A stretch of 64,000 bases of DNA, taken from contig NZ_CALPDE010000005.1 of NCBI RefSeq assembly GCF_943193185.1, forward strand, positions 1 through 64,000, in the 5' to 3' direction. Positions 52,653-63,567 of the stretch are shown here, piece by piece (the stretch's first letter is position 1; each line of letters begins with the position of its first letter). The notes under the pieces are model-generated. The model was not told where the DNA came from and ran no database searches. It was given only the letters and a program-made list of their open reading frames with translations. Origin of the DNA: Lactococcus ileimucosae. Lineage in GTDB: Bacteria > Bacillota > Bacilli > Lactobacillales > Streptococcaceae. The position numbers and the translations under genes are program-made.

Positions 52653-54853
52653 GGAATCGCTCCTTCATAAATCGCTTTTGCTTCTTCAGTCGATAGGAAA
52701 ATTTCGCCGTCTTTTGCCGAAATTTTAATTTCTGACTTCTCTGTAACCTGCCCTAACTTGCTTGCTTTACCTGCCATCAGTTCTTCAAAGTTCTTTTCAT
52801 CTTCTGGATGAACCGAGAGGATAAAGCGCCCTTGACTTTCAGAGAAGAGTTGTGATGCATTGCCATCAAAATGAACCGAAATTCCTTTATTGTTTGCAAT
52901 AGCCGACTCGACAAGAGCAACGGCTAAACCACCTTCAGACAAATCATGCGCTGATTGAATGAGACCCGCTTGGATTGCTTTTAGTACGCATTCCTGATTT
53001 TCTTTTTCAGCTTGCAGATCAAAGTTCAGCGTACCTGAAAGCTCTCCTGTCATCATTTTTTGAATTTCAGACCCAGAGAAATCATCTGCAGTATCCCCGA
53101 TAAGATAAATTAAGTCACCTGTTTCTTTAAAATCCTGTGTCGTAATATGTGCAACATCTTCAATCAGGCCAACCATCCCAATCATTGGTGTCGGTAAAAT
53201 AGATTGACCGTTCGTTTCGTTATAGAGGGAAACGTTGCCCGAGATAACCGGGGTGGATAGGACACGGCAAGATTCCGAAATGCCATCACACGCCTTGCTT
53301 AACTCATAAAATTGCTCCGGCTTTTCTGGATTACCAAAGTTCAGGCAGTCTGTAATAGCTAAAGGTTTCCCTCCTGAAGCGATGATATTTCGTGCTGCTT
53401 CTGCGACCGCTATTTGCCCACCAATTTCGGGATTCAGGTAGAGATAGCGCGCATTACAGTCTGTTGTCATCGCTAAAGCTTTATTGGAATGGCGGAGGCG
53501 AATAACTGCTGCATCAGAACCTGGCGCAACAACTGTATTTGTCATTACACGGCTATCATAAGTTTCGTAAATACTGCGCTTGCTCGCAATTGTTGGTTGA
53601 TTCAGGAGTTCTTTGAGAACCTCTGTTGCGTTTGCGATTTCAGGGATAAATTTTTCAGCTTTTTCAAATTCAGCAATGCGTGCGGGCTCTTTCATTTCAC
53701 GATAATAAACCGGTGCATCCTCAGCTAAAGAGTCTACTGGAATTTCAGCAACCTTTTCTCCTTGATGGAACAATGTGTACATCCCGTCGTCAGTGACTTC
53801 ACCGATATTTACCGCATCAAGTTCGTATTTTTTGAAGAGGTCAACGATTTCATCTTCATGTCCTTTTTTAATGCAAAGCACCATACGTTCTTGCGATTCT
53901 GAAAGCATCATTTCGTATGGTGTCATATTCGTCTCACGTTGTGGCACTAAATCTAAATTAAGTTTCAAACCCGATCCAGCTTTCGAAGCCATTTCCGAAG
54001 TTGAAGAAACTAATCCAGCAGCACCCATATCTTGAATGCCGACAAGAATATCCGAATGATTATGAATGACTTCGAGACAAGCCTCTAACAAAAGTTTTTC
54101 CATAAAAGGATCGCCCACTTGAACGGCAGAACGTTGTGTTTCAGAACCTGAACCAAACTCCTGAGAGGCAAAGGAAGCACCATGAATGCCGTCACGTCCT
54201 GTTTTCGCACCGACATACATGATTGTGTTGCCCACACCTTTGGCTTGTCCTTTTTGGATGTGCTTATGCTCAATCAAGCCCACACACATCACGTTCACTA
54301 AAGGATTTCCCGCATAAGATTCATCAAAAGCTACTTCTCCACCTACTGTCGGAATACCGATACAGTTACCATATCCTGCTATTCCAGCTGTCACACGGTC
54401 AACAATGTGACGCGTTTTAGCATTATCAATCTGACCAAAGCGAAGGCTGTCCAAAAGAGCAACTGGACGTGCGCCCATCGAAAAGATATCTCGAATAATG
54501 CCGCCAGAACCTGTTGCCGCACCTTCATAGGGCTCAACATAGCTCGGGTGGTTGTGTGATTCTGCCTTGAAAACAACTGCCCAATCGTCACCAATATCAA
54601 CGACACCTGCACCTTCACCTGGTCCCATAAGTACTTGTGGGCCTTCTGTTGGAAATTTTTTCAAGACAGGTTTTGAATTTTTATAGCAACAATGCTCTGA
54701 CCACATCACGGCATACATGCCTGTTTCTGTAAAGTTAGGCAAGCGACCACTAAGAATCTCATTTTTAATTTTAGAGTATTCTTCATCAGTCAAGCCCCAT
54801 TCACGATAAATTTTTGATGTTTGGATTTGTTCTGGACTCATTTCACCGCTCAT
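52637..54853 (-). CDS. purL: FGAM synthase, large subunit
   Basis: A 738-residue small-type PurL that converts FGAR to FGAM with ATP and ammonia delivered by Pur[14 protein letters not shown] (about 48) carries the catalytic His, GPGEGAGVV follows, and two ATP-binding PurM-like halves are complete. The small type needs PurS and PurQ, both encoded just upstream. Overlaps purQ by 4 bp. Confidence 0.97.
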   Translation of the reverse strand: MSGEMSPEQIQTSKIYREWGLTDEEYSKIKNEILSGRLPNFTETGMYAVMWSEHCCYKNSKPVLKKFPTEGPQVLMGPGEGAGVVDIGDDWAVVFKAESHNHPSYVEPYEGAATGSGGIIRDIFSMGARPVALLDSLRFGQIDNAKTRHIVDRVTAGIAGYGNCIGIPTVGGEVAFDESYAGNPLVNVMCVGLIEHKHIQKGQAKGVGNTIMYVGAKTGRDGIHGASFASQEFGSGSETQRSAVQVGDPFMEKLLLEACLEVIHNHSDILVGIQDMGAAGLVSSTSEMASKAGSGLKLNLDLVPQRETNMTPYEMMLSESQERMVLCIKKGHEDEIVDLFKKYELDAVNIGEVTDDGMYTLFHQGEKVAEIPVDSLAEDAPVYYREMKEPARIAEFEKAEKFIPEIANATEVLKELLNQPTIASKRSIYETYDSRVMTNTVVAPGSDAAVIRLRHSNKALAMTTDCNARYLYLNPEIGGQIAVAEAARNIIASGGKPLAITDCLNFGNPEKPEQFYELSKACDGISESCRVLSTPVISGNVSLYNETNGQSILPTPMIGMVGLIEDVAHITTQDFKETGDLIYLIGDTADDFSGSEIQKMMTGELSGTLNFDLQAEKENQECVLKAIQAGLIQSAHDLSEGGLAVALVESAIANNKGISVHFDGNASQLFSESQGRFILSVHPEDEKNFEELMAGKASKLGQVTEKSEIKISAKDGEIFLSTEEAKAIYEGAIPCLMK

Positions 54854-55530
54854 TGTGGTGCTCCTTCTTCTACAAAATTTTTTAAGATACTGGCAAACAT
54901 TTTTCTACCATCATTTCCACCCAATAGGGATTCTACAGCGCGTTCTGGATGGGGCATCATCCCCAAAACATTCCCTTCTTGATTACAAATACCAGCAATA
55001 TCTAAAGCTGAACCGTTAGGGTTTCCATTTGCATAAGTGAAAACGATTTGTCCGTTTTCTTTTAAATCTGCCAAAGTTTGTTCATCCGCAATATACTTCC
55101 CTTCCCCATGTGCGATGGGCAAACTAATCACTTCATCTTTAGAAAATTCCGTTGTAAATTTTGAATCATTATTTACTTTTAAGTTTTGCCACTTTGAAAC
55201 AAACTTTAAGCTGTCATTTTGAATCAATGCTCCAGGTAAAAGTCCTGCTTCAATAAGAATTTGAAAGCCATTGCAGGTACCAAAGACAGGTTTCCCCTCT
55301 GCTGCCAAACGTTTAATTTCAGGCATAACATTAGAAAAGGAAGCAATAGCCCCGCAACGTAGATAGTCACCATAGCTGAACCCACCAGGGATGAGCACCG
55401 CATCAAATCCAGCAAGAGAACGTTCTTCATGCCAAACAAACTCGGCTTCTGCCTGCATGACATCACGAATGGCCCAGAGGAGGTCAAAATCACAATTTGA
55501 CCCAGGAAATTGAATAACTGCAAATTTCAT
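54850..55530 (-). CDS. purQ: FGAM synthase, glutaminase subunit
   Basis: A 226-residue class I glutamine amidotransferase. [14 protein letters not shown], nucleophile Cys in [10 protein letters not shown] (about 86) and the His-Glu dyad in [10 protein letters not shown]. The ATG at 55530 shares its A with the purS stop (TGATG). Confidence 0.97.
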   Translation of the reverse strand: MKFAVIQFPGSNCDFDLLWAIRDVMQAEAEFVWHEERSLAGFDAVLIPGGFSYGDYLRCGAIASFSNVMPEIKRLAAEGKPVFGTCNGFQILIEAGLLPGALIQNDSLKFVSKWQNLKVNNDSKFTTEFSKDEVISLPIAHGEGKYIADEQTLADLKENGQIVFTYANGNPNGSALDIAGICNQEGNVLGMMPHPERAVESLLGGNDGRKMFASILKNFVEEGAPQ

Positions 55531-55772
55531 CACTGCACCACCTCAACCTTGTAAGTTTCCATGTTTGGATTTGCTAATAATTTTTCAGCTATCTCTTCCA
55601 CTTTCTTCACGGCAGTTTGAGGCTCATCATCAACTTCGATTTCAAAATATTTTCCAACGCGAATATCTTGAATTTCAGAGTAGCCCAGCTTTTGAGTTGC
55701 TGCCTTGATGGCTTGTCCTTGCGGATCCAAAATTGATTTTTTATAGGTTACGTAAACTTCTACTTTGCTCAT
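55530..55772 (-). CDS. purS: FGAM synthase, PurS subunit
   Basis: An 80-residue beta-alpha-beta protein that links PurL and Pur[21 protein letters not shown] and VRVGKYFEI-like [12 protein letters not shown] are typical. The start at 55772 (MSKVEV) fits the family; an ATG six codons earlier is possible. Confidence 0.93.
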   Translation of the reverse strand: MSKVEVYVTYKKSILDPQGQAIKAATQKLGYSEIQDIRVGKYFEIEVDDEPQTAVKKVEEIAEKLLANPNMETYKVEVVQ

Positions 55773-55826
55773 TTTCTCTTTCTCATTCACTTTCTTTTAT
55801 TTTTCTCTATGGATATAGCTTAAATC

Positions 55827-56543
55827 TTACAATTCTTTTTCTTCTTGAAGGGCTGTGAGTACGCGACTGTATACTTCAATCAAATCTCCAATATTACGAC
55901 GGAAAACATCTTTATCCAAATGGTTCCCCTCCGCATCCCAAAGGCGGCAGGTATCTGGCGAAATTTCATCTGCCAAGATAATTTCGCCTTCTGCTGTACG
56001 ACCAAATTCGAGTTTGAAGTCGACCAGACTTAAGCCGATTTTTGCCCATATTTTTTGGAGAAGTGCATTGATTTTTAGTGTTTCTGTCTTGATGAATTCC
56101 AATTCTTCTGGTTGGGAAAGTTCAAGAAAATAGACATGTGCATCATTGATAAAAGGATCATCCAGTGCATCAGATTTGTAATAAAATTCAATAATGGGTT
56201 GCGGAAGAACTTCGCCTTCTTCCAAACCAAATCGCTTCGCAAAGGAGCCTGCAACACGATTTCTCAAAACTACTTCCAGAGGTATAATTTCAACCTTTCG
56301 GTTCAATTGTTCGGTTTTGGACAATTGTTCGATAAAGCTTGTCTGTATTTGTTCGGCGTTTAATTTTTGAAAAATCAAGGATGTGATTTGATTGTTCAAT
56401 GCTCCTTTGCCTTTAATTTCTTCTTTTCTTTTACCATTAAGTGCCGTAGCGTTATCACAATACTCCACCCAAACCAGCTGTTTATCCTCTGTTTCATAAA
56501 GCTTCTTAGCTTTACCTTCATAAAGCAAGCGTCCCTTTCTCAC
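55827..56543 (-). CDS. purC: Phosphoribosylaminoimidazole-succinocarboxamide synthase
   Basis: A 238-residue SAICAR synthetase. [11 protein letters not shown] (nucleotide binding, residues 8-18), [15 protein letters not shown] (about 85) and [12 protein letters not shown] (about 190) are conserved. The start is GTG with GAGGAGG 6 bases upstream. First gene of the main pur operon, 23 bases after its expected transcription start. Confidence 0.97.
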   Translation of the reverse strand: MRKGRLLYEGKAKKLYETEDKQLVWVEYCDNATALNGKRKEEIKGKGALNNQITSLIFQKLNAEQIQTSFIEQLSKTEQLNRKVEIIPLEVVLRNRVAGSFAKRFGLEEGEVLPQPIIEFYYKSDALDDPFINDAHVYFLELSQPEELEFIKTETLKINALLQKIWAKIGLSLVDFKLEFGRTAEGEIILADEISPDTCRLWDAEGNHLDKDVFRRNIGDLIEVYSRVLTALQEEKEL

Positions 56544-56572
56544 GATATGCCTCCTCTTTATTTTATAATTTC

Positions 56573-56578
56573 ATTCTA
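56573..56578 (-). promoter_or_regulatory. -10 element of the purC operon
   Basis: TAGAAT with no -35; 64 bp from the PurBox centre, so start of transcription near 56566 would put the box at -76, the position known for L. lactis purC and purD. Confidence 0.6.
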
Positions 56579-56594
56579 ACCTTATTTAGAGTAC

Positions 56595-56631
56595 AAAAAA
56601 AGATATTACTTGTGAAAGCAATATCTTTTTT
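56595..56631. terminator. Terminator between ASCH gene and purC
   Basis: Stem AAGATATT..CTT/AAG..AATATCTT flanked by A-run and T-run, active in either direction. It lies between the PurBox and the -10 of purC. Confidence 0.8.
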
Positions 56632-56635
56632 GAAT

Positions 56636-56661
56636 ATCGTTCGCTTTTTACGAACGTTTAT
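56636..56661 (-). promoter_or_regulatory. PurBox pair upstream of purC
   Basis: AAAAGCGAACGAT (minus strand, 56636-56648) matches 11 of 13 positions. CGTTCG/CGAACG forms an inverted repeat with a second, weaker box on the other strand (about 56645-56657) that reaches into the last codons of the ASCH gene. Confidence 0.7.
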
Positions 56662-57073
56662 ATAAAAGTTCAAATTCTTCACAGACAATATCCATATCCG
56701 GAGAAAAACAACCTATCTCCCGGAAAAAGTTTTCGTGGGCTTGACGCCAATAGGCCAGACTCCTATCTCCCTCCCCCTCTTTGAAAGCATGCTCCTCTGT
56801 TACTTTATTGAATTTAGTAATATAAACTTTGCTCGTTTGAATTGCCGCTCGGGGGCAACCTTTGCTGTCTAATAAAAGTTCATATTTCCCATCAACTTCG
56901 GGCAAATCTTCATCAGGACCATAGTCCAGTAAAGCACTCGCTGTTGCTCGTTTTTTACCTTGAAGGACAAGTTCCAATATCTCATCAGCCATTTGGGGAT
57001 TATCTCCAAAGGCCCAAGCACCACCAAAGTTCTCAGGATTTAAATTTGCTTCTTTGATAAATTCTTCGTACAT
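56648..57073 (-). CDS. ASCH domain protein
   Basis: A 141-residue protein with the ASCH fold (PUA-like). GKKRATASALLDYGPDEDLP (in part), the substrate-binding loop, and KVYITKFNKVTEEHAFKEGEG are typical of the DUF984 group. Some relatives are amidohydrolases acting on N4-acetylcytidine, but this branch is longer and untested. It lies upstream of purC with its own terminator. Confidence 0.88.
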   Translation of the reverse strand: MYEEFIKEANLNPENFGGAWAFGDNPQMADEILELVLQGKKRATASALLDYGPDEDLPEVDGKYELLLDSKGCPRAAIQTSKVYITKFNKVTEEHAFKEGEGDRSLAYWRQAHENFFREIGCFSPDMDIVCEEFELLYKRS

Positions 57074-57215
57074 TCTTCCTCCCAGTCTTTTTCTTATAAC
57101 TTTCAGCAGCCTATTTTTCTCGGGGCAAGCTATTCTGTCAAGGGAAAGTATCCTCTAGATTCGAAACATACTCTGCAGCCATAAATCAACGTGAAGTCTG
57201 ATAAAGACAGACCCC

Positions 57216-58055
57216 TTAAATTGCCAAATCAAATTTTAATTGCGGACCTACTGGTTCATAATCCACCAGTTCAAAATCTTCCGGCTTAATGTCAAAGAAA
57301 TTTGTTCCATCTGGCACATTTAAAATCAAACGCGGTTCCTTTTCTGAACCCGTACGTGAAAGCAACTCATTCGCTTGCTCAAATTGATTATCGTAAATAT
57401 GCAGGTTATTGACAAAGTAGAAAAACTTGCCGACTTTCCAACTGAAGTGTTTAGCCAACATCATTTGCAAAGCCACATATTGCATCGCGTTAATGTGATG
57501 TGCTACAAGCATATCGTTAGAGCGTTGAATCAAAGTGGCATCCAGATATATCTGACCATCGGCTTCACGTCTTACATCAAACATGGTTTGAAACGCACAG
57601 GGCAAAAGTCCTTCTGTTTCTTCAAAGTCTTCATATTGCCAAAGGTTAATGATATTGCGGCGGTTCCATGGATTTTTTTCCAAACCTTCGAGAAGCTTAC
57701 CAATAATATTGTACTTTTTGACTGTTGCACCGTAACGCTGCCCGATGGTACCATCACCGATTCCCCATTCCGCCCAATATTTTACACCATATTTTTCTTC
57801 TAGAACATCAAGTGCACTTGTCTGATCTTGGTAAATCCACATGAGTTCTTTGATTGCCGTCTTGATCGGAATACGACGAAGAGTTGTGATAGGAAATTGG
57901 CCTTTTTCAAGATCATAAGTGACAAAAGAGCCTGTAATATATTTACTGTTGGCTGTTTGGCCGTTTTTATATTTGGGACGTGCATTTTCTGAAAACACGC
58001 CATTTTCGAGGATATTACTGATGTTTCCTTTGAAGATTTTATCTGCGTAAGTCAT
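57216..58055 (-). CDS. thyA: Thymidylate synthase
   Basis: A 279-residue enzyme that methylates dUMP with methylene-THF. [12 protein letters not shown] (phosphate binding), catalytic Cys in [10 protein letters not shown] (about 165) and QRSNDM are intact. It is slightly longer than the 264 residues of E. coli because of an insert near the middle, as in other lactococci. No folA follows it here. Confidence 0.95.
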   Translation of the reverse strand: MTYADKIFKGNISNILENGVFSENARPKYKNGQTANSKYITGSFVTYDLEKGQFPITTLRRIPIKTAIKELMWIYQDQTSALDVLEEKYGVKYWAEWGIGDGTIGQRYGATVKKYNIIGKLLEGLEKNPWNRRNIINLWQYEDFEETEGLLPCAFQTMFDVRREADGQIYLDATLIQRSNDMLVAHHINAMQYVALQMMLAKHFSWKVGKFFYFVNNLHIYDNQFEQANELLSRTGSEKEPRLILNVPDGTNFFDIKPEDFELVDYEPVGPQLKFDLAI

Positions 58056-58226
58056 ATTTCCCTCACTTCAATTATTTATTTATGACTAACATTATATCAT
58101 ATTATGAATTGAGCGTTTGAAGAAAGAACTCGTTTTAAGGCTCCTTCCTGTGCAGCTTTCCTCTCTAGAAAAGTAATCAGAGAAGCCTCAAAAGAATAAT
58201 TTTCAGCACAAAAAACAGAATATCTT

Positions 58227-60077
58227 TTATAGCTTCTCACTCAAATACTCCCAACGCTCATACTTTACTTCCAGCTCAGCAGTAACTTGATCTAATTTCT
58301 TTTGTAACTCAGAAAGCATGCCAGCGTCTGAACCATTTTCATTCATCTCGGTGTCGATTTCTTCTATTCGTTCTTCTAATTTGGCAATATCATCTTCAAT
58401 CGTTGCCCATTCTTGTTTTTCGGCCCAGGTCATGCGTGGTTTCGCATCTTCACGTACCCGTGTATCATCTTTCGGCGCTACCACCTCCACAGGAGCGGCT
58501 ACTTTTGTCGCCAAGTAGTCACTGTAAGCACCAAAAAGATGGTTAATTTTTCCATCTTCAAAAGCCAAAAGTTCATTGGAAACCTTGTCTTGGAAATAAC
58601 GGTCGTGACTTACGGTAATTACAGAGCCAGGGAATTTTTCAAGAAAATCTTCTAAAACTGTTAAAGTTGCAATATCCAAATCATTGGTCGGTTCGTCCAA
58701 GAGCAGAACATTAGGTTGTGTTAATAATATTTTTAAGAGGTAAAGCCGCTTCTTCTCACCACCAGAAAGTTTACGAATCAAAGTACCATGTGTGCTTCTC
58801 GGAAAGAGGAATTGTTCCAAAAGATTAACAATCGAAATTGTCTCTCCGCTAGTATTTTGGCTAGCTGAAGCTACTTCTTCCAAGAAATTAATAATTCGTT
58901 TATCCTCTTCAAGTCCACGTATTTCTTGACTGAAGTAACCAATCTTAACAGTCTCACCGATATCCATCGTTCCTGACGTCAACTCAAGTTCTCCGGCGAT
59001 AATATTGAGCAAGGTTGATTTACCTACACCATTATCCCCAACGATCCCGACACGACTTTTATTCTGTACGATCCAGTTCAAGTCAGAAAAAATTTGACGC
59101 TCAGGAAAGGCAAAAGCTGCATTTTCAAAGTTTATGACTTTTTTCCCCAAACGTGTCGTCGCCAAGCTGATGTCTACATCGCCCAAGTCTTTATCCGTGC
59201 GCACCTCCTCTTTCAGACTTTCAAAACGGTCAATACGTGCCTGCTGCTTGATTGCTCGTGCTTGCGGAGACTTACGTATCCAAGCCAGCTCTGATTTGTA
59301 AAGCTGTTGGTTTTTATGCAGACTTGCAGCTTCACGCTCCTCTGCTTCAGCACGCTGTGCTAAATAATCTTGATAATTCCCTTGATACTCTTTGAGTTTC
59401 GACTTGTCTAGCTCAAAGATACGTGTCACCACATTGTCCAAAAAATAACGATCATGTGTCACAAAAAGCACTGTTCTCTTGCTGTTTTTTAGGTAGTTTT
59501 GCAGCCAGGCGATAGTGTCCACATCAAGGTGGTTGGTCGGCTCATCTAACAAAAGCAAATCAGACGGATTTACCAGCGCTTGGGCCAACTGCACGCGGCG
59601 TTTTTGTCCCCCTGAAAGCGAGCCTATCTTTGAAGAAAAATCAGGCAGTTTAAGTTTTGTTAATACTGTTTTCACATCTGCTTCTACTTGCCAAGCATTT
59701 AAAGCATCCATATCGGATTGAGCACGTTCAAATTTGCTTAAGTCTTCAATATTTAAAAGTGCAGTTTCATATCTTTTTATGGCTTTCATTTGTGGGAGTG
59801 AATCATCCAAAACAGTGTCCATGATGCTTGCCGTATCATCAAAATCTGGTTCTTGCGTCAAATAGGTAATTTTATAATCTTGTGGGTGAGTAAAAGGAGA
59901 AATGTCTCCATCAAAACCTTGAATGCCCGCAATCGTATTAAGCAAGGTTGTTTTACCTGTACCATTTGTCCCTAATAACCCAATGCGATCCAGGTCATGT
60001 ATAATAAATGAAATTTTATCAAAAAGTGTTTTATCTCCCACGCTTTTTGTTAATTCTGATGCTAAAAAATCTGCCAT
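58227..60077 (-). CDS. ABC-F type ATPase, Uup-like
   Basis: A 616-residue protein with two ABC cassettes and no membrane part. Walker A GTNGTGKTT (about 36) and GDNGVGKST (about 345), signatures SLSGGQKRR and KLSGGEKKR, Walker B LLLLDEPTNHLD and LLLDEPTNDLD, an inter-domain linker and a C-terminal coiled coil (about 545-616). This is the Uup architecture, acting on ribosomes or branched DNA; it is not a transporter. The ATG at 60077 fits the family start MADFLASEL. Confidence 0.93.
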   Translation of the reverse strand: MADFLASELTKSVGDKTLFDKISFIIHDLDRIGLLGTNGTGKTTLLNTIAGIQGFDGDISPFTHPQDYKITYLTQEPDFDDTASIMDTVLDDSLPQMKAIKRYETALLNIEDLSKFERAQSDMDALNAWQVEADVKTVLTKLKLPDFSSKIGSLSGGQKRRVQLAQALVNPSDLLLLDEPTNHLDVDTIAWLQNYLKNSKRTVLFVTHDRYFLDNVVTRIFELDKSKLKEYQGNYQDYLAQRAEAEEREAASLHKNQQLYKSELAWIRKSPQARAIKQQARIDRFESLKEEVRTDKDLGDVDISLATTRLGKKVINFENAAFAFPERQIFSDLNWIVQNKSRVGIVGDNGVGKSTLLNIIAGELELTSGTMDIGETVKIGYFSQEIRGLEEDKRIINFLEEVASASQNTSGETISIVNLLEQFLFPRSTHGTLIRKLSGGEKKRLYLLKILLTQPNVLLLDEPTNDLDIATLTVLEDFLEKFPGSVITVSHDRYFQDKVSNELLAFEDGKINHLFGAYSDYLATKVAAPVEVVAPKDDTRVREDAKPRMTWAEKQEWATIEDDIAKLEERIEEIDTEMNENGSDAGMLSELQKKLDQVTAELEVKYERWEYLSEKL

Positions 60078-60137
60078 GTTCACTCTCAATCCTATCATTT
60101 TCTCTGAATACTCTTATTTATTATAGCACAAGTTAAG

Positions 60138-60167
60138 AAAGGCAAAGAGCCTTGACCCTTTGCCTTT
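60138..60167 (-). terminator. Hairpin at the end of the glycerophosphodiesterase gene
   Basis: A 10-bp stem AAAGGCAAAG/CTTTGCCTTT whose 3' arm overlaps the stop codon; a short T-run (TTTCTT) follows on the minus strand. Confidence 0.6.
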
Positions 60168-62010
60168 AAACATTGAAGCTAGAAAAACTATTTGAACTTA
60201 AATCTGTTAAGTCTGCATTTCCTAGATCCAATAGGTAAATGCGAAGTTTTTGAGAAAATGTCATACTTTTTCGCGTATTTTCAATCGTTTTCTTCACCAC
60301 AGATATATCATCTGTGATTAAGCCATCCACATCATATAGGCGCATACGTTGTACAGTAGTTGGAGTATTGACATCCCAAGCATATACTTTTTTACCGTAG
60401 TCGTGCGCTTTTTCCACAAATTCCGAATCCAATGTCGATATTTCAACAGAAAAGGCGTCCACATTACTTTTAGGTACCCCGATAAGGTTGTAGGTCATAA
60501 TGTAAGATACAAAAGTAGACGAATCATGATTTTTTAAGCTCCGTGCCAAGTCAAAGCTTAAAGATTGTACCTGATGGTGCTTCATCTCAATATCTTTTTT
60601 ATAACGTTGCAAGAAATTTTTACTCACTGCATCTGCATCATCATTAAGTGGAATTTTAATCTCAACCAGCAATTTTTGATGAAGTTTATCTGCTTCTTTA
60701 AGGTATTCATCAAAGCTTGGCAATGGAGCAGATTTGCCATTTTCTCGGACAGTGAGTTTTGTGAGTTCGGCTAAGGTCAACTCATTTACTTTCTTGTTAA
60801 CCCCAGCTAAATGCCGTAAATTTTCATCATGCATAACAACAAACTGTTTATCCTTGGTCTCACGGACATCCATTTCGACATAATCTGGATGATAAGTTTG
60901 GCTTGTTTCAATCAAGGCTGGAATCGTATTTTGAACGCCATTTTTCTCTGATACACCACGATGTGAAATAATAAGAGGGTCTGATAGCGTGTCCTGACTA
61001 AGATAATAAACGTTAAAAACACCGATGAGCACAATAAACAGCGCTGTAAAAATCCCCAATAAACTACGGCTCACCCAATGCCAACCTTTAGGCAACAGAC
61101 GGAAAGCTTTTAGCTCTACATCTATTTCCTCTGGCGTTAATTCCTCTAACAGATTAATGACCACGTAGAAAATCAAAATCAGTGACAAAAGCATGTGTAA
61201 TAAAGCTGAAACTTGGATTATAAACATAATCACTGTTGCTGATGCTAAAGCTATCTGTGGCATGTGATGATCAATTGCAGATTGCAACAGAATCAAAAGT
61301 TGACTGATAACCCAGAAAGAGGCCAGTAGACTCACAAAAATTGCTGTGAAACGGAAAAAGAAAACTTTAAATGTTCCTTTGCTCATCTGCCAACTGGCGC
61401 TCAATGAAGTTCTGAGTTTTTTTTGCTGCAAAATCATGAGCGGCAAAACAAAAATCAAACGATATCCAATAAAAATGGATAATATAGTCAGCAAAATGTA
61501 GGCTACTAAAAGCCACCAATTATTGGTTGCAATAAATTCCAGTATGAAGTTGGGCACTTGAATAGCAGAAATAATATCTATACCACTTGCAAAGCCACTC
61601 AAGGGCAAGACCAACATAAAATAAAATAGGAAAAACAGAATGAGGGAAGGTCGAAGGTGTATCAACCTTGAAAATGTTGCATAAAGCAACTCAGGAATTG
61701 TAACCTTCTCCTTTTTCCTCACAAAGTGGACCAATATCGTAAGAAAAGTAAACTCCAAAAATATAGCTACTAAGGTCAACACCAGAATCCCAGCCAAAGC
61801 GAGTGCCGTTAGAGGATGCTTGCTGAAAATGGAAATAACATTATCGTAAGCAAGATAATCAATTTCCTTACGACGGAGTAAAAAATTAGTGGTTGCAGTT
61901 AATGTCGGAACTACGACCAGTAAGAGTAGGAGGTGAAAAAAGATTACGGGACCAAAATAGTTAAACGTATTTTTAAAAAAATCTTTTGTCATCTGAAACG
62001 TTTTACGCAT
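60166..62010 (-). CDS. Membrane-anchored glycerophosphodiester phosphodiesterase
   Basis: A 614-residue protein. The N-terminal half holds about eight membrane helices (a glycerophosphoryl diester phosphodiesterase membrane domain); the C-terminal half (from about 340) is a GDPD barrel with ISHRG (catalytic His), VEMDVRETKD (metal ligands) and VVMHDENLRHLAG. It probably trims lipoteichoic acid or phospholipid head groups. The ATG at 62010 lies 7 bases after AAGGA and is preferred to one two codons earlier. Confidence 0.9.
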   Translation of the reverse strand: MRKTFQMTKDFFKNTFNYFGPVIFFHLLLLLVVVPTLTATTNFLLRRKEIDYLAYDNVISIFSKHPLTALALAGILVLTLVAIFLEFTFLTILVHFVRKKEKVTIPELLYATFSRLIHLRPSLILFFLFYFMLVLPLSGFASGIDIISAIQVPNFILEFIATNNWWLLVAYILLTILSIFIGYRLIFVLPLMILQQKKLRTSLSASWQMSKGTFKVFFFRFTAIFVSLLASFWVISQLLILLQSAIDHHMPQIALASATVIMFIIQVSALLHMLLSLILIFYVVINLLEELTPEEIDVELKAFRLLPKGWHWVSRSLLGIFTALFIVLIGVFNVYYLSQDTLSDPLIISHRGVSEKNGVQNTIPALIETSQTYHPDYVEMDVRETKDKQFVVMHDENLRHLAGVNKKVNELTLAELTKLTVRENGKSAPLPSFDEYLKEADKLHQKLLVEIKIPLNDDADAVSKNFLQRYKKDIEMKHHQVQSLSFDLARSLKNHDSSTFVSYIMTYNLIGVPKSNVDAFSVEISTLDSEFVEKAHDYGKKVYAWDVNTPTTVQRMRLYDVDGLITDDISVVKKTIENTRKSMTFSQKLRIYLLDLGNADLTDLSSNSFSSFNV

Positions 62011-62140
62011 TTTCATTTCCTTTTTAGTAATATATATAATAATTGTCTTCTTATTTTAACATAATATTTTCTGAACACTAAGGATATGCTTCACACTCTT
62101 TTACAGGATAGACATTTTTAGATATTTTCATAGGCATCAA

Positions 62141-62163
62141 AAAAAGCACCTCAGTGCTTTCTC
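62141..62163 (-). terminator. Terminator after the dipeptidase gene
   Basis: Stem AAAGCAC/GTGCTTT, loop TGAG, then a run of seven T on the minus strand. Confidence 0.85.
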
Positions 62164-62172
62164 TCTGTATTA

Positions 62173-63567
62173 TCAGTCGTTAAAGTCATAACGGAGCTTC
62201 ATACGATTTGAACCTGAAATTACCATACGACCAAGCATCTCCGTCATTGCTTTTAAGGCAAAGGCTGCCAATTCTTCATTTGCTGCTTGTGGGTCTGCAG
62301 CAGCACCAGCTTTATCCGTTTTATTTTGGATTTCGCGGAACTTGCCGACAGTTGCTAATTCATAAGTATCGCGTAAATCAACGTACTTGCTGTAATCTGT
62401 ATCGCCAAGAAGCGCTGCTGTACAACTGAGCCAGTACATATTATTCAAGTCAAATGTCGCTGTTGCATCACGATAGCAAGCTGGTGTATCTTCAACATTT
62501 GTGTAGAAGGGAACGACATGGTTGAAAGTATTTGCACCGAATGCCAACCATTGAATACCTGCAAGTTTTTCATCCACATGATTACGGATTTGCAAAATGT
62601 GGACACTGTGGTTACGATTGATTCCAATAGGGCGGAAAAGTTGTGCTTGTTCCGGCGTATTTGTTGTGCCGTAAGTATCAAATTCCGTATTTTCAAAGTG
62701 GCTCGAAAGTACAAATTTCATGTCTTCTACTGAAATTTTGCGTGTCGCTTTACAGATAAATGGCAATTCTTGATTTTGAGGATCATCACTCGGAGTTCCC
62801 AAAGCATTTTGACCGTACCAAGTACGTGGATTGTTATATACACTATCTTTTACTGAGCTAGAGCCAAAGATATGGCGTAAATTGTAGCCTTCAAAATCTG
62901 GATTAAGATGGTTTTCATCAATCAATGCTTTCAAATCTTTTGAACAAAGTGTATCTTCACTTTCAAAATCAAAATGATCAATGTTCATGCGGTTAGGCGC
63001 AACCACGTAAGAATCATCTGGAATGCGAACCGCTGCCCAATGATGGCCACCAATCGTTTCCAACCACCAAACTTCTTCTTTATCAGCAAAAGCAATACCG
63101 TTGGGTTCATATGTTCCGTATTGTTCAAGAAGGGCACCTAAGCGCTCAACACCTTCACGTGCACTGTGGATGTAAGGTAAGACAAGAGTAACATAGTCTT
63201 CTTCTCCCATACCGCTTTCTTCATTGTAGGGGTCAAGTCCCAAGATACGTGGGTTGGTTGTAATTGTTTCTGTTGCTGACATGGCAACATTTGCAGCATT
63301 GATTCCTGCAGCTGCCCAAGTTCCGCTTGTTAAAACAGCGTTTGGCGTTGCTGTATAACGCATTGGATTTTCTGGAAGGTCCAGCTCCAAAGCACTCAGC
63401 ACAGCTTTATAATGACGCGGTTGTTCCTCTGGTTGAACAACAACAAAGCGTTGTGGATCTAGCGCTTCATGCCCATCGTCATTACGAGCGATAAGTGTAG
63501 AACCATCAATTGAGGCTTTTTTCCCCACCAAAATAGTCGTACATGAACCTTGTTTACGAGTAATCAT
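62173..63567 (-). CDS. pepD: Dipeptidase, peptidase family C69
   Basis: A 464-residue Ntn-type hydrolase. After eight residues the nucleophile Cys9 ([13 protein letters not shown]) is exposed by autocleavage; [28 protein letters not shown] (in part) and the later [15 protein letters not shown] are family blocks. It cleaves a range of dipeptides in the cytosol. AAGGAG precedes the ATG, which overlaps the cca stop (ATGA). Confidence 0.93.
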   Translation of the reverse strand: MITRKQGSCTTILVGKKASIDGSTLIARNDDGHEALDPQRFVVVQPEEQPRHYKAVLSALELDLPENPMRYTATPNAVLTSGTWAAAGINAANVAMSATETITTNPRILGLDPYNEESGMGEEDYVTLVLPYIHSAREGVERLGALLEQYGTYEPNGIAFADKEEVWWLETIGGHHWAAVRIPDDSYVVAPNRMNIDHFDFESEDTLCSKDLKALIDENHLNPDFEGYNLRHIFGSSSVKDSVYNNPRTWYGQNALGTPSDDPQNQELPFICKATRKISVEDMKFVLSSHFENTEFDTYGTTNTPEQAQLFRPIGINRNHSVHILQIRNHVDEKLAGIQWLAFGANTFNHVVPFYTNVEDTPACYRDATATFDLNNMYWLSCTAALLGDTDYSKYVDLRDTYELATVGKFREIQNKTDKAGAAADPQAANEELAAFALKAMTEMLGRMVISGSNRMKLRYDFND

